From Ferruginibacter yonginensis (lineage in GTDB: Bacteria; Bacteroidota; Bacteroidia; Chitinophagales; Chitinophagaceae): a DNA stretch of 64,000 bases. Positions 1 through 9,611 of the stretch are shown here, piece after piece. The notes under the pieces were generated by a model. The model did not search any database. It had not been told where the DNA came from and was given only the letters and a program-made list of their open reading frames with translations. Location: NCBI RefSeq assembly GCF_042651465.1, contig NZ_JBHSCZ010000002.1, positions 248,001 through 312,000 of the forward strand, in the 5' to 3' direction. The first letter of the stretch is position 1. Every line of letters starts with the position of its first letter. The position numbers were made by a program, and so were the translations under genes.

Positions 1-17
1 TTTGTGTAATTGACTAC

Positions 18-1766
18 CTAATATTTTAAAATTGTTGCTTCGTATGGTTGTAAGTTTCCTATTGTACTTGTTTTTGGATAATTACTTAATACCAATGTTG
101 CTTTTTCAAGATTGATACCTGTATTAATTGAAGTACTTTTTGATGTAAAATTGAGCATTACGAGGTAGCGTTCGTTGCCATTAATTCTTGTGTAAGCAAA
201 TACATCAGGATTATTTTTATCAACCAATGCCCATGCTCCTGTTGTGAAGATGTTGGTTTGTTTACGCAATTGTATCAGCTTTTTAAAATAGTTTAAGCAA
301 CTATTAGGATCTTGCTCTTGCATAGCAACGTTAACACTCGTATAATTTGGATTAACTTTTAGCCAAGGTTTGCCAATAGTAAAACCTGCATTTGTGGTAT
401 TATCCCATTGAAATGGTGTACGACCATTATCTCTCGACGTTTGCTTTTTAAGTTCAATAAAAGCTTTTAAGTTGCCTCCGCTTTGCTGAAGTGCAGTGTA
501 TTTATTACGAGTATCTACATCATTATAATCTTCAATGCTATTGAAACGAATATTCGTCATACCAAGCTCATCGCCATTATAATAAAAGGGAGTACCTCTC
601 ATGGTTAATACAAAGGTTGATAACATTTTTGATGACAATGCGCTGTAAGCTGCACTATCGTTACCAAATTTTGATACCATACGTGGTTGGTCATGATTGG
701 CTAAAAAAATAGCCAGCCAGCCTTTATCTTTAAAAGTGCTGTCATACCGTTCAAATATTTGTTTATACTTTACCAACCCAAAATCGTTGATATGGTTGCC
801 TATATCAACACTTTCAAAATGGTAGGCTATATTGAGTTCTTTTCTATCGGGGTCAACAAATTGCATGGCATCTGCAGGTGAGCTACCTGCGCCTTCAGCA
901 ACAGACATTACATTGTATTTACTGTATACTTCTTTATTCATTTCTTGCAAATAGTCATGTAAATGTGGGCCTTTGCCATAATAACGAATCACATCTTTTT
1001 GATAATCTTTAGGTAATACGGGCCAAGTAGTATCTTTTGAAGCGAATTGAAAAGCATCCATTCTAAAACCATCAATACCTTTATCAAGCCAAAAACGCAT
1101 GATATCGTATACTTCGTTTCTTACTTTGGGGTTTTCCCAATTTAAATCAGGTTGCTTTTGAGAAAAATAATGTAGATAATAACTGTTGGTTAATGTATCA
1201 TATTTCCAGGCATTGCTATTTACATCAAAAAAGCTCCAACGGTAGGGAGGTGTACCTTTTTCAGCAGGCCACCAATGGTAATAATTTCTGTAAGGGTTGT
1301 CTCTTGATTGGCGACTTTCTTTAAACCATTGGTGTTCATCTGAGCTGTGGTTAACTACCAAATCCATTATCAATTTAATACCACGTTCGTGCATGCCTTT
1401 TAGCAACAAATCAAAATCTTCCATGGTACCAAAATCTTTCATAATGGTTCGGTAATCACTAATATCATAACCATTATCATCATTAGGCGATGTATAAATG
1501 GGGTTTAACCAGATAGCATCAATACCTAAACTTTTTAAATAATCTAATTTTGAAATGATTCCTTTTAAATCGCCAATACCATCACCATCGCTATCTTTAA
1601 AACTACGTGGATAAATTTGATATACAACCGCACTTTTCCACCAATCACTTTTTGCAGTAACATTTGTTGGGGTTACTTGTTTTGTTGAAGATGATGTACA
1701 ATTGATCATAGAAATAGCCATCAATATTAAAACGACCGCTGATCGGTATAATGAGTGCTGTATCAT
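18..1766 (-). CDS. GH13 alpha-glucosidase lipoprotein (oligo-1,6-glucosidase/alpha-glucosidase group)
   Basis: A 582-residue exported glycoside hydrolase that should release glucose from alpha-glucosides or malto-/isomalto-oligosaccharides outside the cytoplasm. A hydrophobic leader ends in a lipobox (SMINC, Cys about 23). The GH13 barrel shows the VYQIYPRSF opening, the DGDGIGDLKG calcium loop, the nucleophile Asp in GFRMDAF (about 237), the acid/base Glu in SVAEGAG (about 291) and the third acid in ANHDQPR (Asp about 359). I chose the ATG at 1766; a longer reading to 1814 would run into the next gene. It lies 2 bp behind the DUF418 gene and is a clear paralogue of the GH13 gene at 2980, probably by local duplication. 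Family is certain from motifs; the exact linkage specificity is not. Confidence 0.93.
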   Translation of the reverse strand: MIQHSLYRSAVVLILMAISMINCTSSSTKQVTPTNVTAKSDWWKSAVVYQIYPRSFKDSDGDGIGDLKGIISKLDYLKSLGIDAIWLNPIYTSPNDDNGYDISDYRTIMKDFGTMEDFDLLLKGMHERGIKLIMDLVVNHSSDEHQWFKESRQSRDNPYRNYYHWWPAEKGTPPYRWSFFDVNSNAWKYDTLTNSYYLHYFSQKQPDLNWENPKVRNEVYDIMRFWLDKGIDGFRMDAFQFASKDTTWPVLPKDYQKDVIRYYGKGPHLHDYLQEMNKEVYSKYNVMSVAEGAGSSPADAMQFVDPDRKELNIAYHFESVDIGNHINDFGLVKYKQIFERYDSTFKDKGWLAIFLANHDQPRMVSKFGNDSAAYSALSSKMLSTFVLTMRGTPFYYNGDELGMTNIRFNSIEDYNDVDTRNKYTALQQSGGNLKAFIELKKQTSRDNGRTPFQWDNTTNAGFTIGKPWLKVNPNYTSVNVAMQEQDPNSCLNYFKKLIQLRKQTNIFTTGAWALVDKNNPDVFAYTRINGNERYLVMLNFTSKSTSINTGINLEKATLVLSNYPKTSTIGNLQPYEATILKY

Positions 1767-1768
1767 AA

Positions 1769-2953
1769 TTAATTTGTTGATGATGAAAATTTTAAAAAAG
1801 TGAGTTGATGCCAAATTTTTTCAAGCGGACCTTGTTGGTGTGTTTTTAACCACCATTTACAAAATGCAACATTTAATAAAAACAAGGCAATGCCAATAAA
1901 CAAAGCCGTTGCGGCACCAGTGTATTTATATAAACCAAAACCATATTTATAGTAAATGGTGGAGCCAACTACAGATTGAAATATATAACTCGTTAAGCCC
2001 ATTTTGCCAATTGGCACAAGGTTTATAAGGAGCTTTTGTATTCGTTGTTTTTGAAAAAGCAATACAAATAAAGCAACCCAAATTGTCATAAATGAAAAGT
2101 TTGTCCATGAGCCAATGGTTACACTCAATGGGTTTAATAATGCTGGCCTTTGTATAAAATTTGGTAAGAACATACCTAAAAAATATAACGGCACAAAGCA
2201 AATAATAGCTACGCTTAAAACTTTTTTCCAAAACAACAAGTTGCTGTTATCAATATTAAAAAGTTTAATTCTACCTATTAAAAAACCCAATAAAAATAAA
2301 GCTGGCGCTTGCATAAAGCGACCATTTTCCCACGACCATAATAAGGATGCTGCTTTACCTAGCGTTACATTACCTACAACGTAATCAATAAAATTTCCGT
2401 TATTCATGTAAGCAGCTATTTGCTCATAATAAGCTACTGATGCATTTGGTGTTGGTACATATTGTGGATGCAGGTATGCATAAAAAAACCGAAACCATTC
2501 AACAGGTTGGGCCATTAAAATTACTGCTATGGTTAAAATAGCTTTATTACTGAGGTTGCATACAGGTATTAACACCAACCCTAGTATAGCATACATGGTT
2601 AAAATATCACCTTGATAGAAAGCGGTGTTTATAAATCCGAAAATTAATAAAATAAACATGCGCCATAAAAAACGCAACCTATAATCATTACCTAATTTAT
2701 GTTGTGCTTGGTGTTGCATAAAAAAACTAAAACCAAACAACAAAGCAAAAATGGCATATGCTTTTCCTCCAAAAAGGAAATAACCGCAAAACAATACTTT
2801 GGCATCTAAAAGTTTTAACCATTGAGGAAAATCTTGAAGGTTGAAGTTAAACTCATAGCGCTCCATATTATGAATAAGGATGATGCACAAAATAGCAAAG
2901 CCCCTCAATGCATCTACTAATTCAATTCTACTCGATTTTGAAGTATTTGTCAT
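1769..2953 (-). CDS. DUF418 family integral membrane protein (YeiB-like)
   Basis: A 394-residue multi-pass inner-membrane protein with the N-terminal signature of the DUF418/YeiB family (R-x-x-x-x-D-A-L-R-G-F-A at about 9-20), followed by roughly nine or ten hydrophobic segments and the family's C-terminal domain. Members resemble membrane acyltransferases, but the reaction is unknown. The gene sits between two paralogous GH13 lipoprotein genes on the same strand with gaps of 2 and 26 bp, so it is almost surely co-transcribed with them. That context suggests a link to sugar handling or glycan acylation, which is inference only. Start ATG at 2953 is the first possible and leaves a normal gap. 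Confidence 0.85.
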   Translation of the reverse strand: MTNTSKSSRIELVDALRGFAILCIILIHNMERYEFNFNLQDFPQWLKLLDAKVLFCGYFLFGGKAYAIFALLFGFSFFMQHQAQHKLGNDYRLRFLWRMFILLIFGFINTAFYQGDILTMYAILGLVLIPVCNLSNKAILTIAVILMAQPVEWFRFFYAYLHPQYVPTPNASVAYYEQIAAYMNNGNFIDYVVGNVTLGKAASLLWSWENGRFMQAPALFLLGFLIGRIKLFNIDNSNLLFWKKVLSVAIICFVPLYFLGMFLPNFIQRPALLNPLSVTIGSWTNFSFMTIWVALFVLLFQKQRIQKLLINLVPIGKMGLTSYIFQSVVGSTIYYKYGFGLYKYTGAATALFIGIALFLLNVAFCKWWLKTHQQGPLEKIWHQLTFLKFSSSTN

Positions 2954-2979
2954 TTAATAAAACAGAAATTTGGTGCTCG

Positions 2980-4776
2980 TTATTTTAATTTTACAATGCA
3001 GGCTTGGTAGGGTTGTAATACAACTTTGTTACCTACTACTTTTAATGGCGTTGCGTTATTAATCCATTCATCTGCTAATTGCAAATTGCCCAAATCAAAT
3101 ACACCACCAGTTGGCTTAAAGCTCAGTAATACCAATACTTTTTCTGTTGATGAAGCTCGAGTATATGCATAAACAGATGGATTACTTGCATCGAGTAAAT
3201 TGTAATCACCATATACCAGCACATCTTTATGTGCTTTACGGAGCTGAATCATTTTCCTAAAATAATGCAGGGTTGATGATGGATTTTTCTCAGCAAATTC
3301 AACATTAATGGTGTTTTTATTATCGTTTACTTTAATCCATGGTAAACCTGTTGTAAAGCCGGCGTTGGTGCCTGCATTCCATTGCATTGGGGTACGGCCG
3401 TTATCTCTTGCCCCTCCTGTTTTTTGATCTTCAATAAACTGCTTAAGGTCGCCGCCTTTATTTTTTACTTGCTCATACGCTGCAATTGTTTCAATATCTT
3501 TATAATCTTCAATTTTATCAAACTTAATGTTCGTCATACCCAGCTCGTCGCCATAATAATAATAAGGTGTTCCCCTCATTGATAGTAAAAAGGTTGTAAG
3601 CATTTTAGATGATACTTCTCTATACTCAGGTGCATCGTTACCCCAACGAGTAACCATACGTGGTTGATCATGATTGCCGAGGTAAATTGTACCCCATCCT
3701 TTTTTAGCAAAAACACTATCCCACTCAGAGTATATTTTTTTGAATGATGGTAAATCCCAGTTAGGATTCATTTTTTTGAAATAGCCCGGTACATAACCTA
3801 AACTAACACCATCAAAATGGTAACTCATATCGAGTTCGTGCCTTGATGGGTCAACAAAATTCATAGCCGTAGCTTTTGTTGTGCCAGCTCCTTCTGCTAA
3901 TGACATTGCATCATATTTGCTTAACACCTCTTTATTCATTTCTTGTAAATAGGTATGTACGCTAGGTGTGCTTGCAAAATACTGGAACCAATCGCCATTA
4001 AAATTTTTATCAAGAAACGCTTGTGTAATTACAGGAAATGTAGTGTCTTTTGCAATAACGGGAATAACATCCATTCTAAAACCATCGATACCTTTTTTAA
4101 GCCAACGGTTCATCATGGCATAAATTTCTTTTCGTAAAGCTGGGTTTTCCCAATTTAAATCGGGCTGTTTGTAACTAAAATAATGTAGATAGTAGCTGTT
4201 AGTTAGTGAATCAAAACGCCAACCACTCCCATCTACTTCAAAGCTACCCGGCCTAAAAGGTGGTTTGCCTTTTTCTGCTGGCCACCAGTGAAAATAGTTG
4301 CGGTATTTGTTGGTTCTTGAGCTTCTTGCTTGTTTAAACCACTCATGTTCATCACTACAATGGTTAACAACTAAATCGAGTACCAACTTTATTCCACGTT
4401 GGTGCATTGCTGCAAGTAGGGTATCAAAGTCTTGCATGGTACCAAACTCCTTCATAATATCATCGTAGTTGCTAATATCATACCCATTATCGGCATTAGG
4501 TGAACTATAAATTGGGTTGAGCCAAACTATATCAACACCAAGGCTTTTAATATAATCTAATTGTGAGGTAAGTCCTTTTAAATCGCCAATACCATCGCCA
4601 TCGCTATCTTTAAAACTGCGAGGGTATACTTGGTAAACCACGGCTTCTTTCCACCATTTTTTTGAATTATTTATACTATTTGGCTCAGCAGCTGTTGTTT
4701 TGTTAGATTGATTTTGACATGCTAGTAATTGCAGTAGCAAACACAAAAAAAATGATAAACGTAATAATTTACACAT
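2980..4776 (-). CDS. GH13 alpha-glucosidase lipoprotein (second paralogue)
   Basis: A 598-residue exported GH13 enzyme, similar along its whole length to the protein at 18-1766. The leader ends in LLAC (Cys about 20), giving a lipoprotein. The catalytic set is complete: nucleophile Asp in GFRMDV (about 236), acid/base Glu in SLAEGAG (about 295) and Asp in GNHDQPR (about 370), with the same DGDGIGDLKG calcium loop. I chose the ATG at 4776 because the leader then starts MCKLL and reads as a clean signal peptide; an upstream ATG at 4839 adds 21 residues. It follows susD after a gap containing a hairpin (4843-4870), so its expression may be lower than susCD. The two paralogues differ in the loop after the nucleophile, which suggests different linkage preference. 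Confidence 0.93.
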   Translation of the reverse strand: MCKLLRLSFFLCLLLQLLACQNQSNKTTAAEPNSINNSKKWWKEAVVYQVYPRSFKDSDGDGIGDLKGLTSQLDYIKSLGVDIVWLNPIYSSPNADNGYDISNYDDIMKEFGTMQDFDTLLAAMHQRGIKLVLDLVVNHCSDEHEWFKQARSSRTNKYRNYFHWWPAEKGKPPFRPGSFEVDGSGWRFDSLTNSYYLHYFSYKQPDLNWENPALRKEIYAMMNRWLKKGIDGFRMDVIPVIAKDTTFPVITQAFLDKNFNGDWFQYFASTPSVHTYLQEMNKEVLSKYDAMSLAEGAGTTKATAMNFVDPSRHELDMSYHFDGVSLGYVPGYFKKMNPNWDLPSFKKIYSEWDSVFAKKGWGTIYLGNHDQPRMVTRWGNDAPEYREVSSKMLTTFLLSMRGTPYYYYGDELGMTNIKFDKIEDYKDIETIAAYEQVKNKGGDLKQFIEDQKTGGARDNGRTPMQWNAGTNAGFTTGLPWIKVNDNKNTINVEFAEKNPSSTLHYFRKMIQLRKAHKDVLVYGDYNLLDASNPSVYAYTRASSTEKVLVLLSFKPTGGVFDLGNLQLADEWINNATPLKVVGNKVVLQPYQACIVKLK

Positions 4777-4842
4777 GCTTGTAATTTTTGTGGTAATAAA
4801 GAAAGTGTGGTTTAATAAAATCAGCAACCTTGTAAACAAAAG

Positions 4843-4870
4843 AGAGGCAGTTAATAAATCAACTGCCTCT
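4843..4870 (-). terminator. Intercistronic hairpin between susD and the GH13 gene
   Basis: A 10-bp perfect inverted repeat (AGAGGCAGTT / AACTGCCTCT) with an 8-nt loop. On the minus strand it is followed by CTCTTTTG, a weak T-tract. It could be a leaky terminator or a 3' stabiliser that raises susCD mRNA over the downstream enzyme mRNA. Confidence 0.6.
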
Positions 4871-4920
4871 TAACGACCCCTCAAAAAAAAATTAACTATG
4901 AAACTTGAAAAAAGCCATTT

Positions 4921-6465
4921 TTAGTAGCCTGTATTTTGTACAAGACTAGGATTTGCTGCTAAATCATTATTCGGTATTGGGAATAATAAATACTTATCAG
5001 CACTTACATTTGGTTTTAATTGGTTTGCAGCTAAGAAAGTACCAAAACGTATTTGGTCGTTTCTTCTCCAACCTTCCCAGTATAATTCACGACCCCTTTC
5101 ATCTAACAAGTTTTGCTCTGTTAATGTAGCCAAAGCAGTAGCACCACGTACTGAACGTAAATTATTTACAATTAATAAACCTGCCGGAGCATTGTTAGTA
5201 CGTAATAATGCTTCTGCTTTCATTAATAAAACATCAGCATAACGAATAAATGCAAATTCGTTTGCAGGGTTATCATCACTTGCAAAGTCTGGTGCGTATT
5301 TTACCACACGGATACCAGATCTTTCTAAAGTAGCAGGATTACTTTCAGATAAAGCAACAGCAGGTGTAAATACTAATAAATTACCATTTCTATCTTTTAG
5401 CAATGTATCATTACCTAAATCGTATTGTTGACCTACTAAGAAACCAACGTTAACTCTACCACCCGGGTTGTTATAGCCTGATACTGGGAATGCTGCACCA
5501 CGACGTTTATCAACTGCTTCAAATTTGTTGTAAAAGTCAGATAATGTTGTAAAACCATTCCAACCACCTGGGTTTTGGTTGTAGTGCATTGACATGTGCC
5601 AACGGCTACGAACATTGTTACCAGAACGACCTTGGTTTTCAGTTACACCACCACCATAAGTAAAAATATTTTCTGTGCTGGTATTGTTACTTGGACCAAA
5701 CTGAGCAAAATAGTTGCTATTAAGTGAATAGCTACCTGAACTAATAATTTGATCAGCTAATGTAATTACTTGGTTCATATCAGCCGCAGCGAATGTAAAC
5801 GACTTTCTGTTGCTTGTATACACAGCTCTGTTTAAATAGCATTTCATTAATAAAGCTCTTGCAGCATTTTTGTTAGCTCTATTTTTTGCAGCAGTACCTA
5901 AAGTTGGAATAATAGCATTTAATTCGCTAATAATTGTATCTAATGCTTGACCACCTTTTAATACAATTGGCGCTGCTGATAAGCTAGTGCCGGTTGGTCT
6001 GTATGGAACTTGGTTCCAACCATCTAAGGTTGCCCACATTGAAAACGCTCTTAAAAAACGAGCTTCAGCAGCTTGTGCTGGTGATGGGTTAAAGTTCAAT
6101 ACATTGGTAGCGTTAAACTGCATAATCAACAAGTTTTCAAATGTTGCTGTAACTTGTTGGTGATCCGCATCCCAATTATGGGTATGAATAACTCTCCAAA
6201 CACCATTATCATCCCAGTCAGTAGATCTTGTTGGACCAACCATTTCATCAGTTGAATGTTCTGATAAAGAGATGAATCTGTCTTGTGATGTTAACGCATC
6301 TTGCATTGAGTTGTATGTTGCCTTCAATAATTGATCAGCATTGGTTAATGCTTGAGCTTGAGGCAATGTTAAGGCACTGTCTAATTTCTCATCTAACTTG
6401 GTACAACTTGCTAAAGCAATAGCACTACCAAGTACAAAAGCTGTTTTTAAAAAATTATATTTCAT
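4921..6465 (-). CDS. SusD/RagB family outer-membrane glycan-binding lipoprotein
   Basis: A 514-residue surface lipoprotein that partners the SusC channel encoded just upstream. The leader ends in ALASC (Cys about 21). The SusD fold is recognised by the helical N-terminal half with LRAFSMW near residue 150 and by the C-terminal region with R-Y-A-D-V-L-L-M-K-A-E-A followed by LRSVRG and the closing E-R-x-R-E-L-Y-W-E-G-W-R-R element, all typical of RagB/SusD. Length is normal. It is 29 bp behind susC, so the two are co-transcribed. The ligand cannot be read from sequence; the neighbouring GH13 and GH65 genes point to an alpha-glucan or alpha-glucoside. Confidence 0.95.
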   Translation of the reverse strand: MKYNFLKTAFVLGSAIALASCTKLDEKLDSALTLPQAQALTNADQLLKATYNSMQDALTSQDRFISLSEHSTDEMVGPTRSTDWDDNGVWRVIHTHNWDADHQQVTATFENLLIMQFNATNVLNFNPSPAQAAEARFLRAFSMWATLDGWNQVPYRPTGTSLSAAPIVLKGGQALDTIISELNAIIPTLGTAAKNRANKNAARALLMKCYLNRAVYTSNRKSFTFAAADMNQVITLADQIISSGSYSLNSNYFAQFGPSNNTSTENIFTYGGGVTENQGRSGNNVRSRWHMSMHYNQNPGGWNGFTTLSDFYNKFEAVDKRRGAAFPVSGYNNPGGRVNVGFLVGQQYDLGNDTLLKDRNGNLLVFTPAVALSESNPATLERSGIRVVKYAPDFASDDNPANEFAFIRYADVLLMKAEALLRTNNAPAGLLIVNNLRSVRGATALATLTEQNLLDERGRELYWEGWRRNDQIRFGTFLAANQLKPNVSADKYLLFPIPNNDLAANPSLVQNTGY

Positions 6466-6494
6466 AAAAAATATTTTTATTCGTTTTTATTAAA

Positions 6495-9434
6495 TTAAAA
6501 TGATACTCTAAAGCCTGCAGTAAAGTTTCTTGCAGATGGATAAGGTGTATACTCGATACCTTGTGATGCTACACCATTAATTGCTTTATTCGTATTAACC
6601 TCAGGATCAAAACCACTGTATTTAGTAATTACAAATAAATTAGAACCAGTAACAAATACGTTTACGTTTTTAAATGTAGCTCCTATATTACCGAAGTTGT
6701 AATTAACGGTAGCATTTGCTAATCTAAAGAAGCTACCATCTTCAATGTAACGGTTAGATGCGCTTGGTGTGTTACCAACAGCTTCGCCAGTACCAATGAA
6801 ACGAGCATCAACGTTACCTTTACCAAGGTTACCTAAACCAACGGTTGCATTAGCAGTGTTGTTGTATATTTTTTGACCAAATAAACCGTAACCGTTAACA
6901 GTGAAAGTCCATTTTTTGTAATTAACTTCTGAACGGAAACCTAACAATGAAGTTGGATTTGGATTACCTGCGTACACCCTATTGTTATCACCACCATTAA
7001 AAATTGAGTTACCACTTGCATCAAACCCTGCAAAATCTTTCGTGTAAAAAGCATTGATAGGTTTGTTGTTTACTAACTTTTGTACACTTACACCAGATAA
7101 GCCTTGGCCACTAATGGTACCAGTTAATACATTTCCAAAGCTGTAGTTTTGTAATTCATTTTTCAAGAAAGTAGCATTTATGGCAACATTCCACACTACA
7201 TTTTTGTTATTGATAATGTCTGAGTTTAATGAAATTTCAACACCTTGGTTTACGATGCTACATGGTACATTTACCCAATATTTAGTAGCTGGGCCAGGCA
7301 ATGTAACTTGTGTATTAAATAAGATGTTGGTTCTATCTTTTTTGAAGTAATCAACGTTACCATTAATTTTTTTGTTGAACAAAGTGAAATCAACACCTAC
7401 GTTAATTTGTTTTTCTTTTTCCCATTTCAAATCTGGGTTAGCAACGTTGCTCAACACAATTGATTGTTGACTAACTGTATATTGATCTTGAGCTGCACCA
7501 GATGGAAACTCTTGGCTACCAGTAACACCATAACCAACACGTAATGCTAAATTATCAACCCATTTTACACTGCTCATGAAAGCTTCGTTACTAACTGCCC
7601 ATTTTGCAGCAAATGAAGGGAAATATCCATAACGATTGTTTTTACCAAACTTGGTTGAACCATCAGCTCTTACTGTAGCTGTTAAGAAATATTTATCGTT
7701 ATAAACAAAACCTGTACGGCCAAAATATGATTGTAACTCCCAGTTAGGATCAACAAACGAACTAACAGCTAAACTTGATTGAGAAGCATATTGTAAAATG
7801 TTTGATGAATTAAGCGGTATACCACTAAAATCTTTACCGAAAATGCTTGAGCCTGATCTATCAGATTTGAAGTATTCGTACCCTACTAATGCATCTAATC
7901 TTAGTTTTTTAGTAAGCTCTTTTTTATAGTTTAAAGTACCATTTAGCACCTGAGATACTAATTCGTTGTTAGCAACAAAACCCCAACCTCTGCCCAAAAC
8001 ATCCGTTTGGTTTAAGAAAGATTGCATATAAGCTTTTCTTTCACCAGCTTGTTTCATTTGGCTAGCAAATATTTTAACATCAAGCTCTTTACTTAATTTG
8101 TAAGTAGCAGCAACATAACCGCTTGCGTTTAACAAATTGCTTCTATCGTTATAAGCAGCAGCTAAAGCTAATGGGTTTAATGCACCTGCTGGTTGATCAA
8201 ATGAACCATCAGGCTTATAGAAGTTTCTTGTTGGGTTCCATTGTAAAGCGTTACCAACTAAACTACCTTCAAAACCTGCGTTTTCAGATACTGGCGCAAT
8301 TTTTTCGTTTACTTGACCAATTTTAAAACCATAATCAAGAATTAATTTGTCGTTTACTAATTTGCTTTGGCCAGTAAAGTTGGTCATATACTTGGTTAAA
8401 TCAGATCCAATAACAATACCTTCTTGTCCAAAATAACCCAATGATAAACGGTAGTTACTCTTATCGTTACCACCACTTACCGCAATGTTTGCATTTTTAG
8501 AGGTGGCAGAACGTAAAATAGCATCTTGTGCATCAACATTTCCGCCTTGATCACCATTAGAGATACCGTATTTAGATAAAGCACTTCTGTAAGCGCCAGC
8601 ATCTAATACATCGTACTTTTTAGCAACTGAGCTTGTTCCTACTTGGAAGTTAAAATCAACCTTTACAGCACCGTTACCTTTTTTAGTTTCAATTAAAATA
8701 ACACCATTCGCACCTCTTGAACCATAAATGGCAGATGCAGATGCATCTTTCAATACTTGCACACTAGCAATATCGTTCGGGTTTAAAAATAACAATGGGT
8801 CAACATCAGCCGTAGAACCTAACCCTAATGCATTTAATTGCGGACGAGCATTACGGCCATCTAAAGGCACACCATCAACAACGTATAATGGTTGGCCAGC
8901 ACCACTTCTTACTGATGCATTACCTCTTATTCTTACAGTAGTTGCAGCACCTGGTTGACCGCTATTAGCAATAACTTGTAAACCTGCAACCTTACCTTGA
9001 ATTAATTGGTCAGGACCAGTAATTGGACCTTGGTTAAATGATTTTGCAGAAACAACTGCAACAGCACCTGTTAAATCTTTCTTTTTAACGCTACCATAAC
9101 CAACCACTACTACTTCTGTAAGTTGATTGTTACTTGCAGTTAAAACAACGTTTACTTCATTACCACTACCGATAGCCACATCTTTTTTGTCGTAGCCAAC
9201 TGATGAAAATGATAATGTAGTTGCATTTGTTGGAACATTAATTTTAAAAGTTCCATCGGCGTTTGTTGATACGCCATTTTTTGATCCTTTTACAGTTACA
9301 GATACACCTGATACTGTAGCACCTTTGTCATCGGTAACGGTACCGGTAACCGTTTTGGTTTGGGCAAAAGCCACAAAAGAAAATAAACCAAAGCACACGG
9401 TCAATAGTAGCTTGGTAAGCTTTCCTACGTTCAT
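6495..9434 (-). CDS. SusC/RagA family TonB-dependent outer-membrane receptor
   Basis: A 979-residue TonB-dependent transporter that imports oligosaccharide captured by the SusD partner. In order: signal peptide ending FAFAQ-like at about residue 25, a carboxypeptidase-regulatory-like domain (about 28-105, VTGTVTDDKGA), the SusC signature VVVVGYGSVKKKDLTGAV, the plug domain with the DGVPLDGRN and GANGVILIETKKG elements, and a large beta-barrel ending in an aromatic C-terminus (FRVSF). The length is at the short end for SusC. It is the first gene of the minus-strand PUL. A candidate -7 box lies at 9471-9478 and a LacI-type operator at 9524-9548, shared with the divergent regulator gene. Confidence 0.96.
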   Translation of the reverse strand: MNVGKLTKLLLTVCFGLFSFVAFAQTKTVTGTVTDDKGATVSGVSVTVKGSKNGVSTNADGTFKINVPTNATTLSFSSVGYDKKDVAIGSGNEVNVVLTASNNQLTEVVVVGYGSVKKKDLTGAVAVVSAKSFNQGPITGPDQLIQGKVAGLQVIANSGQPGAATTVRIRGNASVRSGAGQPLYVVDGVPLDGRNARPQLNALGLGSTADVDPLLFLNPNDIASVQVLKDASASAIYGSRGANGVILIETKKGNGAVKVDFNFQVGTSSVAKKYDVLDAGAYRSALSKYGISNGDQGGNVDAQDAILRSATSKNANIAVSGGNDKSNYRLSLGYFGQEGIVIGSDLTKYMTNFTGQSKLVNDKLILDYGFKIGQVNEKIAPVSENAGFEGSLVGNALQWNPTRNFYKPDGSFDQPAGALNPLALAAAYNDRSNLLNASGYVAATYKLSKELDVKIFASQMKQAGERKAYMQSFLNQTDVLGRGWGFVANNELVSQVLNGTLNYKKELTKKLRLDALVGYEYFKSDRSGSSIFGKDFSGIPLNSSNILQYASQSSLAVSSFVDPNWELQSYFGRTGFVYNDKYFLTATVRADGSTKFGKNNRYGYFPSFAAKWAVSNEAFMSSVKWVDNLALRVGYGVTGSQEFPSGAAQDQYTVSQQSIVLSNVANPDLKWEKEKQINVGVDFTLFNKKINGNVDYFKKDRTNILFNTQVTLPGPATKYWVNVPCSIVNQGVEISLNSDIINNKNVVWNVAINATFLKNELQNYSFGNVLTGTISGQGLSGVSVQKLVNNKPINAFYTKDFAGFDASGNSIFNGGDNNRVYAGNPNPTSLLGFRSEVNYKKWTFTVNGYGLFGQKIYNNTANATVGLGNLGKGNVDARFIGTGEAVGNTPSASNRYIEDGSFFRLANATVNYNFGNIGATFKNVNVFVTGSNLFVITKYSGFDPEVNTNKAINGVASQGIEYTPYPSARNFTAGFRVSF

Positions 9435-9470
9435 AAAGAAAATTTTAGTTAGTGGTAATAAATGAATACT

Positions 9471-9478
9471 TAAAATTA
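9471..9478 (-). promoter_or_regulatory. Candidate -7 box for susC
   Basis: Minus-strand TAATTTTA matches 7 of 8 positions of the Bacteroidota -7 consensus TAnnTTTG. It would start transcription near 9464, leaving a leader of about 30 nt before susC. No TTTG is seen at the proper -33 spacing. Confidence 0.4.
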
Positions 9479-9523
9479 TAGTTATTTATAAAGCCAAAAT
9501 GTTGTTAAAAGAGCAAGCAAATC

Positions 9524-9548
9524 CGCAAACGTTTGCGAAAATGTTTGC
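9524..9548. promoter_or_regulatory. LacI-type operator between susC and lacI
   Basis: A perfect 14-bp palindrome CGCAAACGTTTGCG (9524-9537) with the central CG and half-sites typical of LacI/GalR-family operators. It overlaps an imperfect second copy (about 9535-9548, GCGAAAATGTTTGC). It lies in the divergent intergenic region, 52.5 bp from the susC -7 box and 53.5 bp from the candidate lacI -7 box. The CAAACGTTTG core recurs at 17294 and 29689. Confidence 0.85.
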
Positions 9549-9611
9549 GGTGGAAAAGTAGTTTTAAATTAATGTTAATTCTTTAAGTTTACGGTGAAAC
9601 CAAACCAAAAT

